64,000 bases of DNA from Anaerolineae bacterium UTCFX2 (GCA_002050125.1 MWTA01000058.1:1-64000), one strand, 5' to 3'; numbered from the stretch's first letter, positions 16,857-26,386 are shown. Notes: a model not told the origin generated them from the sequence alone. Made by a program: numbers and translations.

Positions 16857-17435
16857 ATGCCGGTGGCGCAACAAAGTGAAACTTACGAATTGACCCTCCA
16901 TCTTCAGGATGTCGTCCACCTTTTCGAGGAGCCCGATATCACACCGTTTTCCAGTTACTACCGAACGTACAGTTTCAAAGCCGGGATGGATTACATTGTG
17001 GGTGAACTATATGCGCACCCGCGCGCGCAACGGATCAAGCTCAATCTGATCCTCCCTCCGGATCAGATCGATCCTGGGTTGTTGGACAGGACCTATCAGG
17101 CAATTGAGAAGTATTCGATCGCCTGGATGCGTGACGCCGAACAAGATATGGCAAAGGTCCGCTACCGGGGCGTTCGGGCGGCAATCGCCGGGGTTATCGG
17201 CATGCTGGTATTTTTCTCAGCCGCATTGTGGCTGGAGGGGCAGGACATTTTTGTGGAAAAGGTGTTGGCTAACGGATTGTTCGTCGCGGGATGGGTCTTG
17301 TTGTGGCGCCCAATCGAAATGCTCATTTTTGATGTGTGGGACTTCAGTCTGGAGAGGAAAGCATACCAGGCTCTGCGCAATATTGTGGTAGAAATTCAGT
17401 CCGAAGAGTCAATCGTAATCGAACCATCCGCATAA
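16857..17435 (+). CDS. Conserved-looking two-helix membrane protein, unknown function
   Basis: About 192 residues. The first 95 residues are soluble and acidic-hydrophobic. Two transmembrane helices follow, at roughly 105-125 (AAIAGVIGMLVFFSAALWL) and 136-155 (LANGLFVAGWVLLWRPIEML), with a short C-terminal tail WDFSLERKAYQALRNIVVEIQ. I do not recognise the family. I start at the ATG at 16857 because AGGTG sits 6 bases upstream; a GTG at 16848 would add three residues. It lies 19 bases after the bi-domain oxidoreductase and ends just before a 12-bp hairpin, so it probably closes that operon. Confidence 0.7.
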   Translation: MPVAQQSETYELTLHLQDVVHLFEEPDITPFSSYYRTYSFKAGMDYIVGELYAHPRAQRIKLNLILPPDQIDPGLLDRTYQAIEKYSIAWMRDAEQDMAKVRYRGVRAAIAGVIGMLVFFSAALWLEGQDIFVEKVLANGLFVAGWVLLWRPIEMLIFDVWDFSLERKAYQALRNIVVEIQSEESIVIEPSA

Positions 17436-17436
17436 G

Positions 17437-17467
17437 AAAGCCCAGTCTTTGATTGAGACTGGGCTTT
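17437..17467. terminator. Bidirectional hairpin between convergent genes
   Basis: A perfect 12-bp stem, AAAGCCCAGTCT (17437-17448) with AGACTGGGCTTT (17456-17467), and a 7-base loop. It lies between convergent genes and ends in short T/A runs on both strands. Confidence 0.75.
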
Positions 17468-17494
17468 GCAAGCAAGGTTGACAAGGGGGGGCAG

Positions 17495-17983
17495 CTAATG
17501 CACCAGGCGGGTCAACCAGTATCGCTGAAAGATGATCCCATATTGCTGCACCGGGAAGGGCAGGAATTTGAACATCGAGGGTTCTCCGACCTGCTTGGGA
17601 GAGATCGGAAAATCGCAGGGCAAAACGGTCAGCCGCAGGTTGCGCGCCGCCTGCAGGGCGTTTGGCGCCGGGGGCTTACACTTGAAACCGTACACCGGAT
17701 CGTAGGTTTCGATATAGAAAAGCTGCATGCCATAGGTGTTCTTCTGGATATCGAAGGCTTTGATCGCGGGCGTCTCACGGTCGCCTTTCGGGATAGTCAG
17801 GTAATAGAAATCGCCGCGAACGATGTCTTTCGAATTGGCGCATTCGTAGTCGCTTGACCTGAGCTGGATGGCAATCTCCATCCCGGATTTGTTGATGATC
17901 GTTAGCCGAATGGTATCCACGGGACGATCCGCCCCGACCAGAAGAAGAGCCAGCAGGGGGAGGATGACATAGATTTTCTTCAT
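17495..17983 (-). CDS. Secreted protein of unknown function
   Basis: 162 residues with a clear Sec signal peptide (MKKIYVILPLLALLLVGADRP). No lipobox cysteine follows the hydrophobic core. The mature part is mainly beta-like, with RLTIINKSGMEIAIQL near the start, resembling proteins that respond to a 'native fold near an interface', but no family can be named. Three cysteines (about 48, 101 and 119) could form disulfides. An AAGGT ribosome-binding site precedes the ATG. An extended -10 (TGTTATATT, 18039-18047, minus strand) lies about 55 bases upstream. It is transcribed divergently from the heparinase gene. Confidence 0.65.
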   Translation of the reverse strand: MKKIYVILPLLALLLVGADRPVDTIRLTIINKSGMEIAIQLRSSDYECANSKDIVRGDFYYLTIPKGDRETPAIKAFDIQKNTYGMQLFYIETYDPVYGFKCKPPAPNALQAARNLRLTVLPCDFPISPKQVGEPSMFKFLPFPVQQYGIIFQRYWLTRLVH

Positions 17984-18118
17984 AGATGCATACCTTGTAA
18001 TCAGAGAAATTTAGATTTTCTTTTACAGGTTACGGGTTAATATAACACGTTTCCTGGTGGTCTGAGCCAATTTGCAGCGCGGCGCAGCTTCCGCCCTAAA
18101 TTATGCTATCATCGGGGA

Positions 18119-20218
18119 ATGGCTGCCCCAAAGCCGGCTGCAAGATGGTTAAACCGCGGAAAGTTGATATTCATTGCTCTGCGCGAGCTGGGTCCGCAGG
18201 CTGTCTTCCAATTTGGGCTTTACCGGCTGGGTTTGATCAGCGGCGTTGTGCGCCAATTGACCCGCAGTCCCCGGTTCAGCGCGGAAACTCAGACGGTTTC
18301 TGCGCCCGCAGCGATCTACACACCACCCTGCAGAGAGGAACTGCTGGCAATCCTGGGGTCGGGCGGCGTCCAGGCTGCCCTCGCAGAAGCCGAGCTTGCG
18401 GTAAATGGGAAAACTCGCCTTTTTGGCGGCGATGCTGTTGAAATTTGTTTGCAGCCACCCCAACCGCTGCGCCATTGGACGGATTATGAGCTCGGAAGAG
18501 CTTCCGTAGATGTTGATGTCAAGCTGGTCTGGGAACCAGCCCGCTTGGGGTGGGCGGTCGGGCTGGCTAGAGGGTATCTCCTAAGCGGCGACGAAAGGTA
18601 CGCCGCAGCCTTTTGGGGGCTGTTGGAGGAGTTCTGGGACGCGAACCCGCCTTATCTGGGGCTGAACTGGGTTTCGGCGCAGGAGGCGGGCATCCGGCTG
18701 ATGGCGTTGAACGCTGCCTGGGGCGTTTTTGGGCGTTCGCCCCATTCGACCGCGCCGCGGGCAGCCCGGCTGGCTCAATCGATTGGCGTTCACGCAGCGC
18801 GCATTCCGCCCACATTGGTATACGCCCGGGCGCAGAACAACAACCATCTGCTGAGCGAAGCCGCCGGTTTATACACGGCGGGGCTGGCAATTCCGAGTCA
18901 CCCCCAGGCGCGGCGCTGGCGCAGTACCGGCTGGCAGTGGCTGCAGCGGGGTTTTACGGCGCAGATCGACGCAAACGGTGTTTACATCCAGCACAGCGCC
19001 AATTATCAACGCTTGATGCTGCAGATTGCTTTGTGGGCGCAGCGGATTGCGCTGGAAGCAGGCATGGCGTTCCCGGCGCTCAGCCTGGAACGCTTGGCTG
19101 CCAGCACTGCCTTTTTGATCGAGTTGCTGGACCGGCAAAGCGGCGGGGTTCCGAACCTGGGACCCAACGATGGCGCGTACCTGTTCCCGTTTTCCAACCT
19201 GCCTTATGAGGACTTCCGCCCGGTTTTACAGGCGGCGAGCCAGGTCTTTTGCGGAAAAAAGCTCCTGGACGCGGGTCCATGGGACGAGATAACCGCTTGG
19301 CTGGGAGGACGGGCGGACCCAGCGTCCCCGCCCGCAGCCGTTGCAGAACCGGTTATGGACCAACCCTGCGTCCGAACGGAGGTTGCTGAACAAAAGCCGC
19401 CCCATACGCTCCGCTCGCCTGGAGGGGATTCCTGGGCTTATTTGCGCGCTGCCCGCTTCAACGGTCGCCCGGGTCACGCTGATCAGCTTCACCTGGATCT
19501 GTGGTGGTGCGGGATGAACGTCGCGCAAGACGCCGGGACTTACCTTTACAATGCGCCTGATCCATGGGGGAATGGGCTGATGGGCAGCGACGTGCATAAT
19601 ACCGTCACAGTGGATGGGTTGGACCAGATGCTGCGCGCCGGACGCTTCCTCTTCCTGGAACGGGCGGATGCAGAGGTGAGCCCCGAGGGGCTGGAGCGCG
19701 GCGAAAACTGGACGCGATTGAGCGCCGAACACCGCGGGTACGCGCGGTTTGGGGTGATCCATCGGCGCACAGTCACCGCCCTCGCCCCCGAGACCTGGCT
19801 GGTTGAGGACGCCCTGCTGCCCAGCTCGACCGCGCCGGCTGGAGAGCTGGAACACCGCGCCTGTTTGAGTTGGCTGACCCAGGACTGGAACTGGGAGGTG
19901 ATGGAAAGGGAGGAAGACGCCCCCGGCGGTGAGTTCGCTTCTGGATTTAAGCTCCGTTTCAGTTCGCCCGCGGGTCCAATTCAATTGTTGCTCGGGGCGA
20001 GCCAGCATGCGGGAGCTTTATTGCCGTTAGAATTGCAGCTTGTGCGCGCCGGCGAGCTCCTTTATGGCAGCGGACCGGTCAAGCCCACCTGGGGCTGGAG
20101 TTCGCCCACCTACGGCGTGAAGAGACCCGCGTTGGCGGTCAAGCTGCATTTGCGCGGACGCCTGCCGCTTTATTTCTACAGCGAATGGAGGCTTGGGGAA
20201 ATTTCCGGCGCGCCGTGA
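18119..20218 (+). CDS. Heparinase II/III family protein (polysaccharide lyase-like)
   Basis: A 699-residue protein with the alginate-lyase/heparinase II/III layout: an alpha-helical toroid over about residues 60-370 containing the conserved NNNHLLSEAAGLY motif, then a beta-sandwich domain from about 430 with GHADQLHLDLWW. There is no classical signal peptide. The N-terminal extension (KLIFIALRELGPQAVFQFGLYRLG) is typical of versions found in bacterial surface polysaccharide loci. It may cleave or trim a uronic-acid polymer during export, but the substrate is unknown. TATCAT at 18107-18112 lies exactly six bases before the ATG and there is no Shine-Dalgarno upstream, suggesting a leaderless mRNA. 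A GT4 glycosyltransferase follows 39 bases later. Confidence 0.85.
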   Translation: MAAPKPAARWLNRGKLIFIALRELGPQAVFQFGLYRLGLISGVVRQLTRSPRFSAETQTVSAPAAIYTPPCREELLAILGSGGVQAALAEAELAVNGKTRLFGGDAVEICLQPPQPLRHWTDYELGRASVDVDVKLVWEPARLGWAVGLARGYLLSGDERYAAAFWGLLEEFWDANPPYLGLNWVSAQEAGIRLMALNAAWGVFGRSPHSTAPRAARLAQSIGVHAARIPPTLVYARAQNNNHLLSEAAGLYTAGLAIPSHPQARRWRSTGWQWLQRGFTAQIDANGVYIQHSANYQRLMLQIALWAQRIALEAGMAFPALSLERLAASTAFLIELLDRQSGGVPNLGPNDGAYLFPFSNLPYEDFRPVLQAASQVFCGKKLLDAGPWDEITAWLGGRADPASPPAAVAEPVMDQPCVRTEVAEQKPPHTLRSPGGDSWAYLRAARFNGRPGHADQLHLDLWWCGMNVAQDAGTYLYNAPDPWGNGLMGSDVHNTVTVDGLDQMLRAGRFLFLERADAEVSPEGLERGENWTRLSAEHRGYARFGVIHRRTVTALAPETWLVEDALLPSSTAPAGELEHRACLSWLTQDWNWEVMEREEDAPGGEFASGFKLRFSSPAGPIQLLLGASQHAGALLPLELQLVRAGELLYGSGPVKPTWGWSSPTYGVKRPALAVKLHLRGRLPLYFYSEWRLGEISGAP

Positions 20219-20257
20219 ACCGGATTGTAAACGCCATTCCTGTTCCCCTCCGATGCC

Positions 20258-21466
20258 ATGCACGTCCTGCTGATCCACCAGGCTTTTGCCGCGCTCGATG
20301 AACCGGGCGGCACCCGCCACCATGAGCTGGCGCGTTTCTTGGCGCAGCGCGGCCACCGCGTCACCGTAATCGCCAGCCCGGTCAGTTATTTGACGGGAAA
20401 AACGCGGTCTGCGCTGGAAAGCGCGAGCCCTGACCCCGAACAGCCCGGGGTAACTATTTTACGGACCTACACCTACTCAGCCCTGCATCGCAGCTTTATC
20501 CATCGCGTGTTCAGTTTTTTGAGCTTTATGTTGTCATCGTTTTGGGCTGGCATGCAAGTGCCGCAGGTGGATCTGGTTTGGGGCACCTCGCCGCCGATCT
20601 TCCAGGGGCTGACAGCCTGGGCGCTGGCGCGGCTGAAGCGCAAGCCTTTGCTGTTCGAGGTGCGCGATCTCTGGCCCGACTTTGCGATCCAGGTCGGGGT
20701 GCTGAAAAATCCGCTGTTGATCCGGCTCTCGTACTGGTTGGAGCGCTTCCTCTATCGCCGCGCCGACCAACTGATTGTCAATTCACCGGGTTTTGTGGAG
20801 CACATCCAGGAACGCGGCGGGCGGGACGTTCGGGTGATCCCCAACGGCGTTGACCCGGCGATGTTCGATCCGCCCGCTGCCGGGCTGGGGCTGCGCCAGG
20901 CGCACGGATTGCTGGACAAGTTCATTGTGATGTACGCCGGCGCGCATGGGATGTCGAACGATCTCGCGGTGGCGCTGGAGGCGGCTCGATTGCTGCAAGA
21001 AGAGCCGGACATCGTGATCGTGCTGGTAGGAGATGGGAAAGAGAAACCCGCCTTGATGGCAAAATCCGCAGCGCTGGGGCTGCGAAACGTGATCTTTCTG
21101 CCGCCGGTGGCGAAGACCGGAATGGCGGAAACGCTCGCAGCCGCGGATGCCTGTCTGGCGATTCTGAAGCCGATCCCGATGTACGCGACGGTCTTTCCGA
21201 ATAAAGTGTTCGATTACATGGCTGCCAGCCGCCCGGTGCTGTTGGCGATCGATGGCGTAATCCGCCAAGTCGTGGAGGAGGCTGACTGTGGGATTTTTAT
21301 TCCGCCCGGCAACCCGGCAGCCCTTGCCGCGGGAGTGCGCCGGCTGGCAGAGGATCGGGCGTGGGCGCGGGCAATGGGGGCGCGCGGACGCCTGTGCGTG
21401 GAGCAGAAATTCGATCGGACTAAACTGGCGGAGAGTCTGGCTGAGTTGATCGAGGGAATGCGCTGA
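20258..21466 (+). CDS. GT4-family glycosyltransferase (WcaI/WbuB-like)
   Basis: A 402-residue GT-B glycosyltransferase. The N-terminal donor/acceptor fold starts with MHVLLIHQAF and HHELARFLAQRGHRVTVIASPVSY; the C-terminal donor-binding half has VIPNGVDPAMF (about 200) and an E-x7-E-like region around FDYMAASRPVLL and VEEADCGIFIPPGN. This is the WcaI/WbuB-type subgroup used for exopolysaccharide or O-antigen assembly. The sugar is unknown. The gene lies 39 bases after the heparinase-like gene and is probably co-transcribed with it. It could equally glycosylate a lipid carrier; nothing else in the locus settles this. Confidence 0.9.
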   Translation: MHVLLIHQAFAALDEPGGTRHHELARFLAQRGHRVTVIASPVSYLTGKTRSALESASPDPEQPGVTILRTYTYSALHRSFIHRVFSFLSFMLSSFWAGMQVPQVDLVWGTSPPIFQGLTAWALARLKRKPLLFEVRDLWPDFAIQVGVLKNPLLIRLSYWLERFLYRRADQLIVNSPGFVEHIQERGGRDVRVIPNGVDPAMFDPPAAGLGLRQAHGLLDKFIVMYAGAHGMSNDLAVALEAARLLQEEPDIVIVLVGDGKEKPALMAKSAALGLRNVIFLPPVAKTGMAETLAAADACLAILKPIPMYATVFPNKVFDYMAASRPVLLAIDGVIRQVVEEADCGIFIPPGNPAALAAGVRRLAEDRAWARAMGARGRLCVEQKFDRTKLAESLAELIEGMR

Positions 21467-21516
21467 TCAGCGGGGGGCTGCCGCCTCAATTGTCATAGCA
21501 AGGGGGCAATTCACGC

Positions 21517-23853
21517 TCACTCTTCGGTGACGCCGCCGATCATCACCCGGTCTCGCCCTTGCTCTTTAGCGGTGTAGGCGGCGGTGTCCGCCGTCTGCAT
21601 CAAGCGCTCGACCGTCGCGCCGTGGTCGGGGTAAGCGGTGATGCCCAGGGAGAGCGTCAAGGGACCGAATTGTTTGCCTTCATGTTCGAAGACGATCGCT
21701 TTGAATGCTTCTCGGAATTGCTCGGCGCGCCGGAAAGCCTCGCTCACGGTCGCCTCTGGCAGCACGATCGTAAATTCGTCTCCCCCATAGCGGCAGGGTA
21801 CGTCTTCGCCGCGGAAGGTTTTCATCATCAACGTCCCCAGCGTTTGAAGCACCACATCTCCCGCATCATGACCGTAGGTGTCGTTGACCTTCTTCAGAAA
21901 GTCGATATCGAACATAATGACGCTGACGGGGGTGGTGTGCCGCACAGCCCGGCGGATCTCGCGCTCCAGCGTCTCTTCCATATAGCGGCGGTTGAAAAGC
22001 CCGGTCAAGGGGTCGCGAATAGCCTGGCTGCGCAGCTTATCGCGCAGCGAGAGGTTGGAAAGCGCCAGCGCGATCTGCTCGGCGATCACCTGTGAGACGC
22101 GCACATAATCTTCCAAGCGGGCTGCCAGGCTGGCTGTTTCTCCCTTGACGGGGCGCAGATGCAGCAGTCCGATAGTTTCCCCCTGAGCGATGAGCGGGAT
22201 GCAGATATATTTTCTTGGCAGGGGCGGTCTCAAGTGGGCGCAGTTCAAGTCGATTTTCGAATCCCTGACAATGTGCAGCCGGCCGCGCCGCAGCCCCCAG
22301 CATTCATTTATGGCAAGTTCGGTCTCGGTGGGCGGCGAGTCGCCCCAGGCAGCCACGCGATCGACCGGATCGTTGGTATCGCGCGCCAGGTACAGTCCGC
22401 CGGATCCAACCGGGATGAGCTGTTGGGTGTAGCGTGCGATGACCGGATAGGCTTCGTCGACGGTGCGGCACACTTGCAGCAAATCTCCCAGTTCGTTGAG
22501 CAGCGTGTTTTCGAGGTTGTATTGCTGCAAGGTCTCCAGATGTTTCCGGGTGCTTTCCTGCTCAGCCTGGAGCGATTCTTCAGACCGTTTTTGTTCGAGG
22601 GCGTGCACAAATATCCCCGCGGCAGATTTCAAAAGCTCCAGATAATTTTCATCCCAGGAGATCTCATCCACGACCGATTCGAGCATGAAATAGCCAACCG
22701 CCGATCTGCCGGATATCAGGGGGACGGCGGTAAGGGATTTGATGTTGTTTGTGCGCAGATATTCTGCCAGTTCGAAGGATTCGCGCGGGAGGCTGTCTAA
22801 ACTGGGGACATGGATGACCTGCATTTGCCCCAGATTCAGCCAGGCAGGATCGCTGACAGGAGCACGAGCGCCATTAACGAGTATCGGTTGAACATTCTGA
22901 GAGGTCCACTCATACGCGAGGGTCAGATTGTTGTACCCTAGATCAAAGAGCAGCAACTGGCAGCGGTCCATGCCGGTCTGCGTGCCGATCAAATGCAGCG
23001 CTTGATTGAGACCCTGGTCGATTTGATGCGGGTTGGCGCCAATGAAATGCGAGGCAATCGTGACCAGCAAACGCTTAAACTCCATCACTGAGTTGAGCGA
23101 CTCGAGTTCGAGGCGCTTCTTCTCCAGAATGTCCTCTCTTTCTTCGAGCACCGCATTTAAAAGTAGCTTTTGCTCGTTGATTTCCTGTTCGAGCTGCTTG
23201 CGCTGGCTGATATCCTGATTGGAAATTAACAACCCCGTGACTTCGCCCTTTTTGTCCACGATCGGGGTGCGTGTGATTTGAAACCACCTTTTACCGTTTG
23301 CGCCAATCAGTTCGTACTCCTCCACGCTGAACGAGCCGCGTTCGAGCACCTGCTCCTCCGCGGATTGAAACGCAGCCGCCTGGGGGCGCGGAAAGAAATC
23401 GAATGCCTTTCGACCGATGATCTCGGCTTGAGGCCGACCCAGGAACGTCTCGAAGGCGGGGTTGGCAGCCTGGTAGGTCAGTTCCACGTTTTTTATTGCG
23501 ATAGGGGTGGGAAGAAGACCGATGATATTTTGCAGTTCTTGATAGCCTGCCTGAGCTTGTACCTCTAACTTAAGCAGCGCCTGGGCGCGCTGCCCTATTT
23601 TCAAAATACCCACTGATACCAGGGTTGTGAAAGCGACAAATAACAAGCTAATTACCAGATCGAGCGGGAAATCCGGAGTGTGGTTGAACCCGCGCCAAGC
23701 CAGCAGAAACGCCGCGGCTGCCAACAATAGCAGCGCGCCCGCCAGAATCAGCCAGGGTCGCTGATTTGGCAGGTCAGCCAGGTGCCGGTATGCCAGATAA
23801 ATCCCGCTCAGGGAGATCAATCCGGCGAGAAGATACAGGGCGACAATCCACAT
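21517..23853 (-). CDS. Membrane diguanylate cyclase with PAS and GAF domains
   Basis: About 778 residues. Three N-terminal transmembrane helices (roughly 2-20, 33-55 and 66-86) lead into a PAS domain (about 105-220), a coiled coil (about 225-255), two GAF-like domains (about 260-415 and 440-600) and a C-terminal GGDEF domain (about 610-770). The active site RYGGDEF is intact, as is the inhibitory RxxD (RGED) five residues before it. The enzyme should make cyclic-di-GMP and be feedback-inhibited. I start at the ATG at 23853, right before the first helix; a GTG at 23868 is an alternative. No c-di-GMP effector is in the window. The upstream spacer has a repeated TTCGTAGA. Confidence 0.9.
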   Translation of the reverse strand: MWIVALYLLAGLISLSGIYLAYRHLADLPNQRPWLILAGALLLLAAAAFLLAWRGFNHTPDFPLDLVISLLFVAFTTLVSVGILKIGQRAQALLKLEVQAQAGYQELQNIIGLLPTPIAIKNVELTYQAANPAFETFLGRPQAEIIGRKAFDFFPRPQAAAFQSAEEQVLERGSFSVEEYELIGANGKRWFQITRTPIVDKKGEVTGLLISNQDISQRKQLEQEINEQKLLLNAVLEEREDILEKKRLELESLNSVMEFKRLLVTIASHFIGANPHQIDQGLNQALHLIGTQTGMDRCQLLLFDLGYNNLTLAYEWTSQNVQPILVNGARAPVSDPAWLNLGQMQVIHVPSLDSLPRESFELAEYLRTNNIKSLTAVPLISGRSAVGYFMLESVVDEISWDENYLELLKSAAGIFVHALEQKRSEESLQAEQESTRKHLETLQQYNLENTLLNELGDLLQVCRTVDEAYPVIARYTQQLIPVGSGGLYLARDTNDPVDRVAAWGDSPPTETELAINECWGLRRGRLHIVRDSKIDLNCAHLRPPLPRKYICIPLIAQGETIGLLHLRPVKGETASLAARLEDYVRVSQVIAEQIALALSNLSLRDKLRSQAIRDPLTGLFNRRYMEETLEREIRRAVRHTTPVSVIMFDIDFLKKVNDTYGHDAGDVVLQTLGTLMMKTFRGEDVPCRYGGDEFTIVLPEATVSEAFRRAEQFREAFKAIVFEHEGKQFGPLTLSLGITAYPDHGATVERLMQTADTAAYTAKEQGRDRVMIGGVTEE

Positions 23854-23887
23854 TATGTCCAACCCCACAGGTTTGCTGCGAGCGGCG

Positions 23888-23922
23888 TTCGTAGATTTCT
23901 AATTTTATCTGATATTCGTAGA
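23888..23922. repeat. Direct repeat TTCGTAGA in the diguanylate cyclase upstream region
   Basis: Two identical 8-base copies at 23888-23895 and 23915-23922, 27 bases apart start to start. Between them the minus strand has TAAAAT, a possible -10 for the diguanylate cyclase gene. This may be an operator pair, but the repeat is short. Confidence 0.3.
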
Positions 23923-23976
23923 AAATAGAATGGATTTATTGCATTTTCACGATCAAAATACATCTCGAAAAGGCGA

Positions 23977-25059
23977 TTACAGTTCATGAAAGGGCCAGTT
24001 TGGCAGCGCATCAAAGGTCAGTGGATCGTTTTGGCCGCGCAAAAAGCGGAAATACGCGGCGCTGGCGATCATCGCCGCGTTGTCGGTGCAAAGCGCAATC
24101 GGCGGGATGTGAACCGGGCAGCCCGCCTGGGCGTGAAAGGTTTCACGCAGGGCTTGGTTGGCGGAGACGCCGCCCGCCACCAGCACCTGATTGGCATTGA
24201 AGGTTTGGGCAGCCTGGAGCGTCTTCCCGACCAACACTTCAACCACCGCGGCTTGAAAGCTGGCAGCCAGGTCTGCAACCGGCAGCTCGGTGCGCGTTTC
24301 CTGCAGGCGGCGGACCTCGCGCAAAACCGCGGTTTTCAACCCGCTAAACGAAAAATTCCAGGTGTCTTCCAGCCAGGCGCGTGGAAACGCAAAGCGCCGC
24401 GGGTCTCCCCGGGCGGCGGCAGCCTGGATTGCCGGACCGCCAGGGTAGCTCAGCCTGAGCAAGCGGGCAACCTTGTCGAAGGCTTCACCGGCTGCGTCAT
24501 CGAGCGTTCCGCCCAGGCGCTGATAAGTCAGGTGGTCGTGCATCAGAACCAGCTCGGTGTGCCCGCCGGAGACGATCAGCGCGATGAGCGGGAAGCGCGG
24601 TTCGGACGGCGTGACGCCCGCCGGCTCAGCGCTCAGATTGTGAGGGCGCCATTGCAGCCAGGCTGAATAGATGTGCGCTTCCAGATGATGGATGCCGATT
24701 AAGGGGAGCCCGCTGCTGAGCGCCAACCCCTTTGCCATGTTGATCCCGATCACGAGCGAACCGGGCAACCCGGGGCCGCGCGTCACGGCGATGGCGTCCA
24801 GCTCATCCAGTTCGAGGTGGGCTTGCTGCAACGCGATCTCGCAGATCGGAAAGATCGTGCGGATGTGCTGGCGCGACGCCACCTCGGGGAAGACCCCGCC
24901 AAACCGGGCGTGCAGGTCCACCTGAGAAGCTACCTCATTTGAGAGGATGACGCGCCCATCCTCCACCACCGCCGCTGCGGTTTCATCGCAAGACGTTTCA
25001 ATTCCCAGGATACGAGCTGGTCCGAAGGATGAGGCGGCGGTACTGGCGGAATCGGTCAT
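23977..25059 (-). CDS. tsaD: tRNA N6-adenosine threonylcarbamoyltransferase TsaD
   Basis: A 360-residue Kae1/YgjD protein that transfers the threonylcarbamoyl group to A37 of ANN-decoding tRNAs (t6A), with TsaB and TsaE (not in this window). ASKHA-fold landmarks: LGIETSCDETAAAVV at the start, the metal-binding HHLEAHIYS (about 125-135), VSGGHTEL, GGTLDDAAGEAFDKVARLL, GGVSANQALRE, and the second metal site CTDNAAMIA with its aspartate. Length and motif order are normal. It lies 25 bases downstream of the M24 peptidase gene and is probably in its operon. Confidence 0.97.
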   Translation of the reverse strand: MTDSASTAASSFGPARILGIETSCDETAAAVVEDGRVILSNEVASQVDLHARFGGVFPEVASRQHIRTIFPICEIALQQAHLELDELDAIAVTRGPGLPGSLVIGINMAKGLALSSGLPLIGIHHLEAHIYSAWLQWRPHNLSAEPAGVTPSEPRFPLIALIVSGGHTELVLMHDHLTYQRLGGTLDDAAGEAFDKVARLLRLSYPGGPAIQAAAARGDPRRFAFPRAWLEDTWNFSFSGLKTAVLREVRRLQETRTELPVADLAASFQAAVVEVLVGKTLQAAQTFNANQVLVAGGVSANQALRETFHAQAGCPVHIPPIALCTDNAAMIASAAYFRFLRGQNDPLTFDALPNWPFHEL

Positions 25060-25084
25060 TGCAAGAGCGGCTCTGGCGGTTTTC

Positions 25085-26320
25085 TCAGGTACGCACGGGC
25101 AGGATCAGGTCCTGGGGAAAATCTGCAAGCGTTTCGAAGGGCCCATCCGGGCGCGCCCACACGGTGTCTTCGAGGCGCACCCCCAAACCGCGTTTGGGGT
25201 AATACAAACCCGGCTCTACGGTAACGACTGTGCCGGGGCGCAGGCGCACTTCATCGCTGGCGGTTGCGCTGAACATGGGGTATTCATGGATGTTCAAACC
25301 CACGCCATGACCCAGGCTGTGCACGTAACCGTCCTGGGTCGAGGGGTTGGCGCGCAGCGTGGGATGACCGCGCGCCTCGAAGAGATCGCAAGTCAGGTGC
25401 TGATAGTCGCGGCAGGCGGTGTCCAGTCGCAGGGATTTCCGAACTTCCTCATAGACGAAACGCACATCTTCGTATAAAGCAAGCGCCTCGTCCGGCGCGT
25501 AGCCCAGGCACCAGGTGCGGGTGATGTCGTAATAATAGCCGCCGCCGGCTTCGCGCGGGAATATATCGAAAACGATTGTCTGACCAAGGCGGAGCAGATC
25601 GTCGGCTTCCCCGGCGCTGTGCGGTATGCCGGCATCGCGCCCGATGGCGAATATGCCGCCTTCCGGGTTCTCGGCTCCGCGCTCAGCCAGCCAAAGGTTG
25701 ATGCAGCGCTTCACATCGCCGATCCTGAGCGGGGAACCATCCTGCCCGACCAAAACCTCGTCGTGCGCTTTGTGGGCGCTCAGAAAATCCGCAACCTGAC
25801 CGATGACCTCCGTGGTGATTTTGCCGATCTTGCGGATGCGCTCCACTTCTTCGGGGCTTTTTGTCTCCATCGCGGCAAGCATCACCGAACGCCCAAACTC
25901 GCCCACCCATTCGATGTCCGGAAGCAAAGGTTTTGCCGCAGAAAGCATGGCGTACATGTTCCCGATCTCATATAGCCCATAGATGGCGACCCGCCCTTGC
26001 TGCAGCCCGGCCTCGGTGAACATGCGCCGGTAGATTTCACCGTAGGCTCTCAGCACATCCCCCTCGAAATCGGCGATCAGCTTTTGTAACTCGAATTTTC
26101 CCAGGCTGCAGGTTTGCAGACCGGTGCGGGCGGCTTCGTCGCGCTCCATCGGGTTATGGAAAAGGAGCGCGGGTTGACCGGCGCGTTTGATTAAAAAAGC
26201 GCCCGTGAGGTGCGCGCCGCCGGTCAGGTAAACCATAGCCGGGTTGTGCTGCCCTGGTCCGGCTACGAATATCGCATCCAGGTGTTGAGATTTCATCAGT
26301 GCATCAAGATCGCTCTTCAT
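25085..26320 (-). CDS. M24-family metallopeptidase (Xaa-Pro aminopeptidase-like)
   Basis: A 411-residue protein. The N-terminal creatinase/prolidase-type domain spans about 1-165; the C-terminal pita-bread catalytic domain spans about 175-405. All five expected metal ligands are visible: Asp in FDIFPREAGG, Asp in YYYDITRTW, His in LGHGVGLNIHE, Glu in VTVEPGLYY and Glu in GVRLEDTV. It would remove N-terminal residues before proline or hydrolyse X-Pro dipeptides; the exact specificity is unresolved. No signal peptide is seen, so it is cytoplasmic. GGAATTGTAATG precedes the start. tsaD follows 25 bases after its stop. Confidence 0.9.
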   Translation of the reverse strand: MKSDLDALMKSQHLDAIFVAGPGQHNPAMVYLTGGAHLTGAFLIKRAGQPALLFHNPMERDEAARTGLQTCSLGKFELQKLIADFEGDVLRAYGEIYRRMFTEAGLQQGRVAIYGLYEIGNMYAMLSAAKPLLPDIEWVGEFGRSVMLAAMETKSPEEVERIRKIGKITTEVIGQVADFLSAHKAHDEVLVGQDGSPLRIGDVKRCINLWLAERGAENPEGGIFAIGRDAGIPHSAGEADDLLRLGQTIVFDIFPREAGGGYYYDITRTWCLGYAPDEALALYEDVRFVYEEVRKSLRLDTACRDYQHLTCDLFEARGHPTLRANPSTQDGYVHSLGHGVGLNIHEYPMFSATASDEVRLRPGTVVTVEPGLYYPKRGLGVRLEDTVWARPDGPFETLADFPQDLILPVRT

Positions 26321-26386
26321 TACAATTCCATTTCAATTTTGGGTATCCCTTCGCTCTTGCGCCGGGCGAGAAAACTTGGGGTTATT

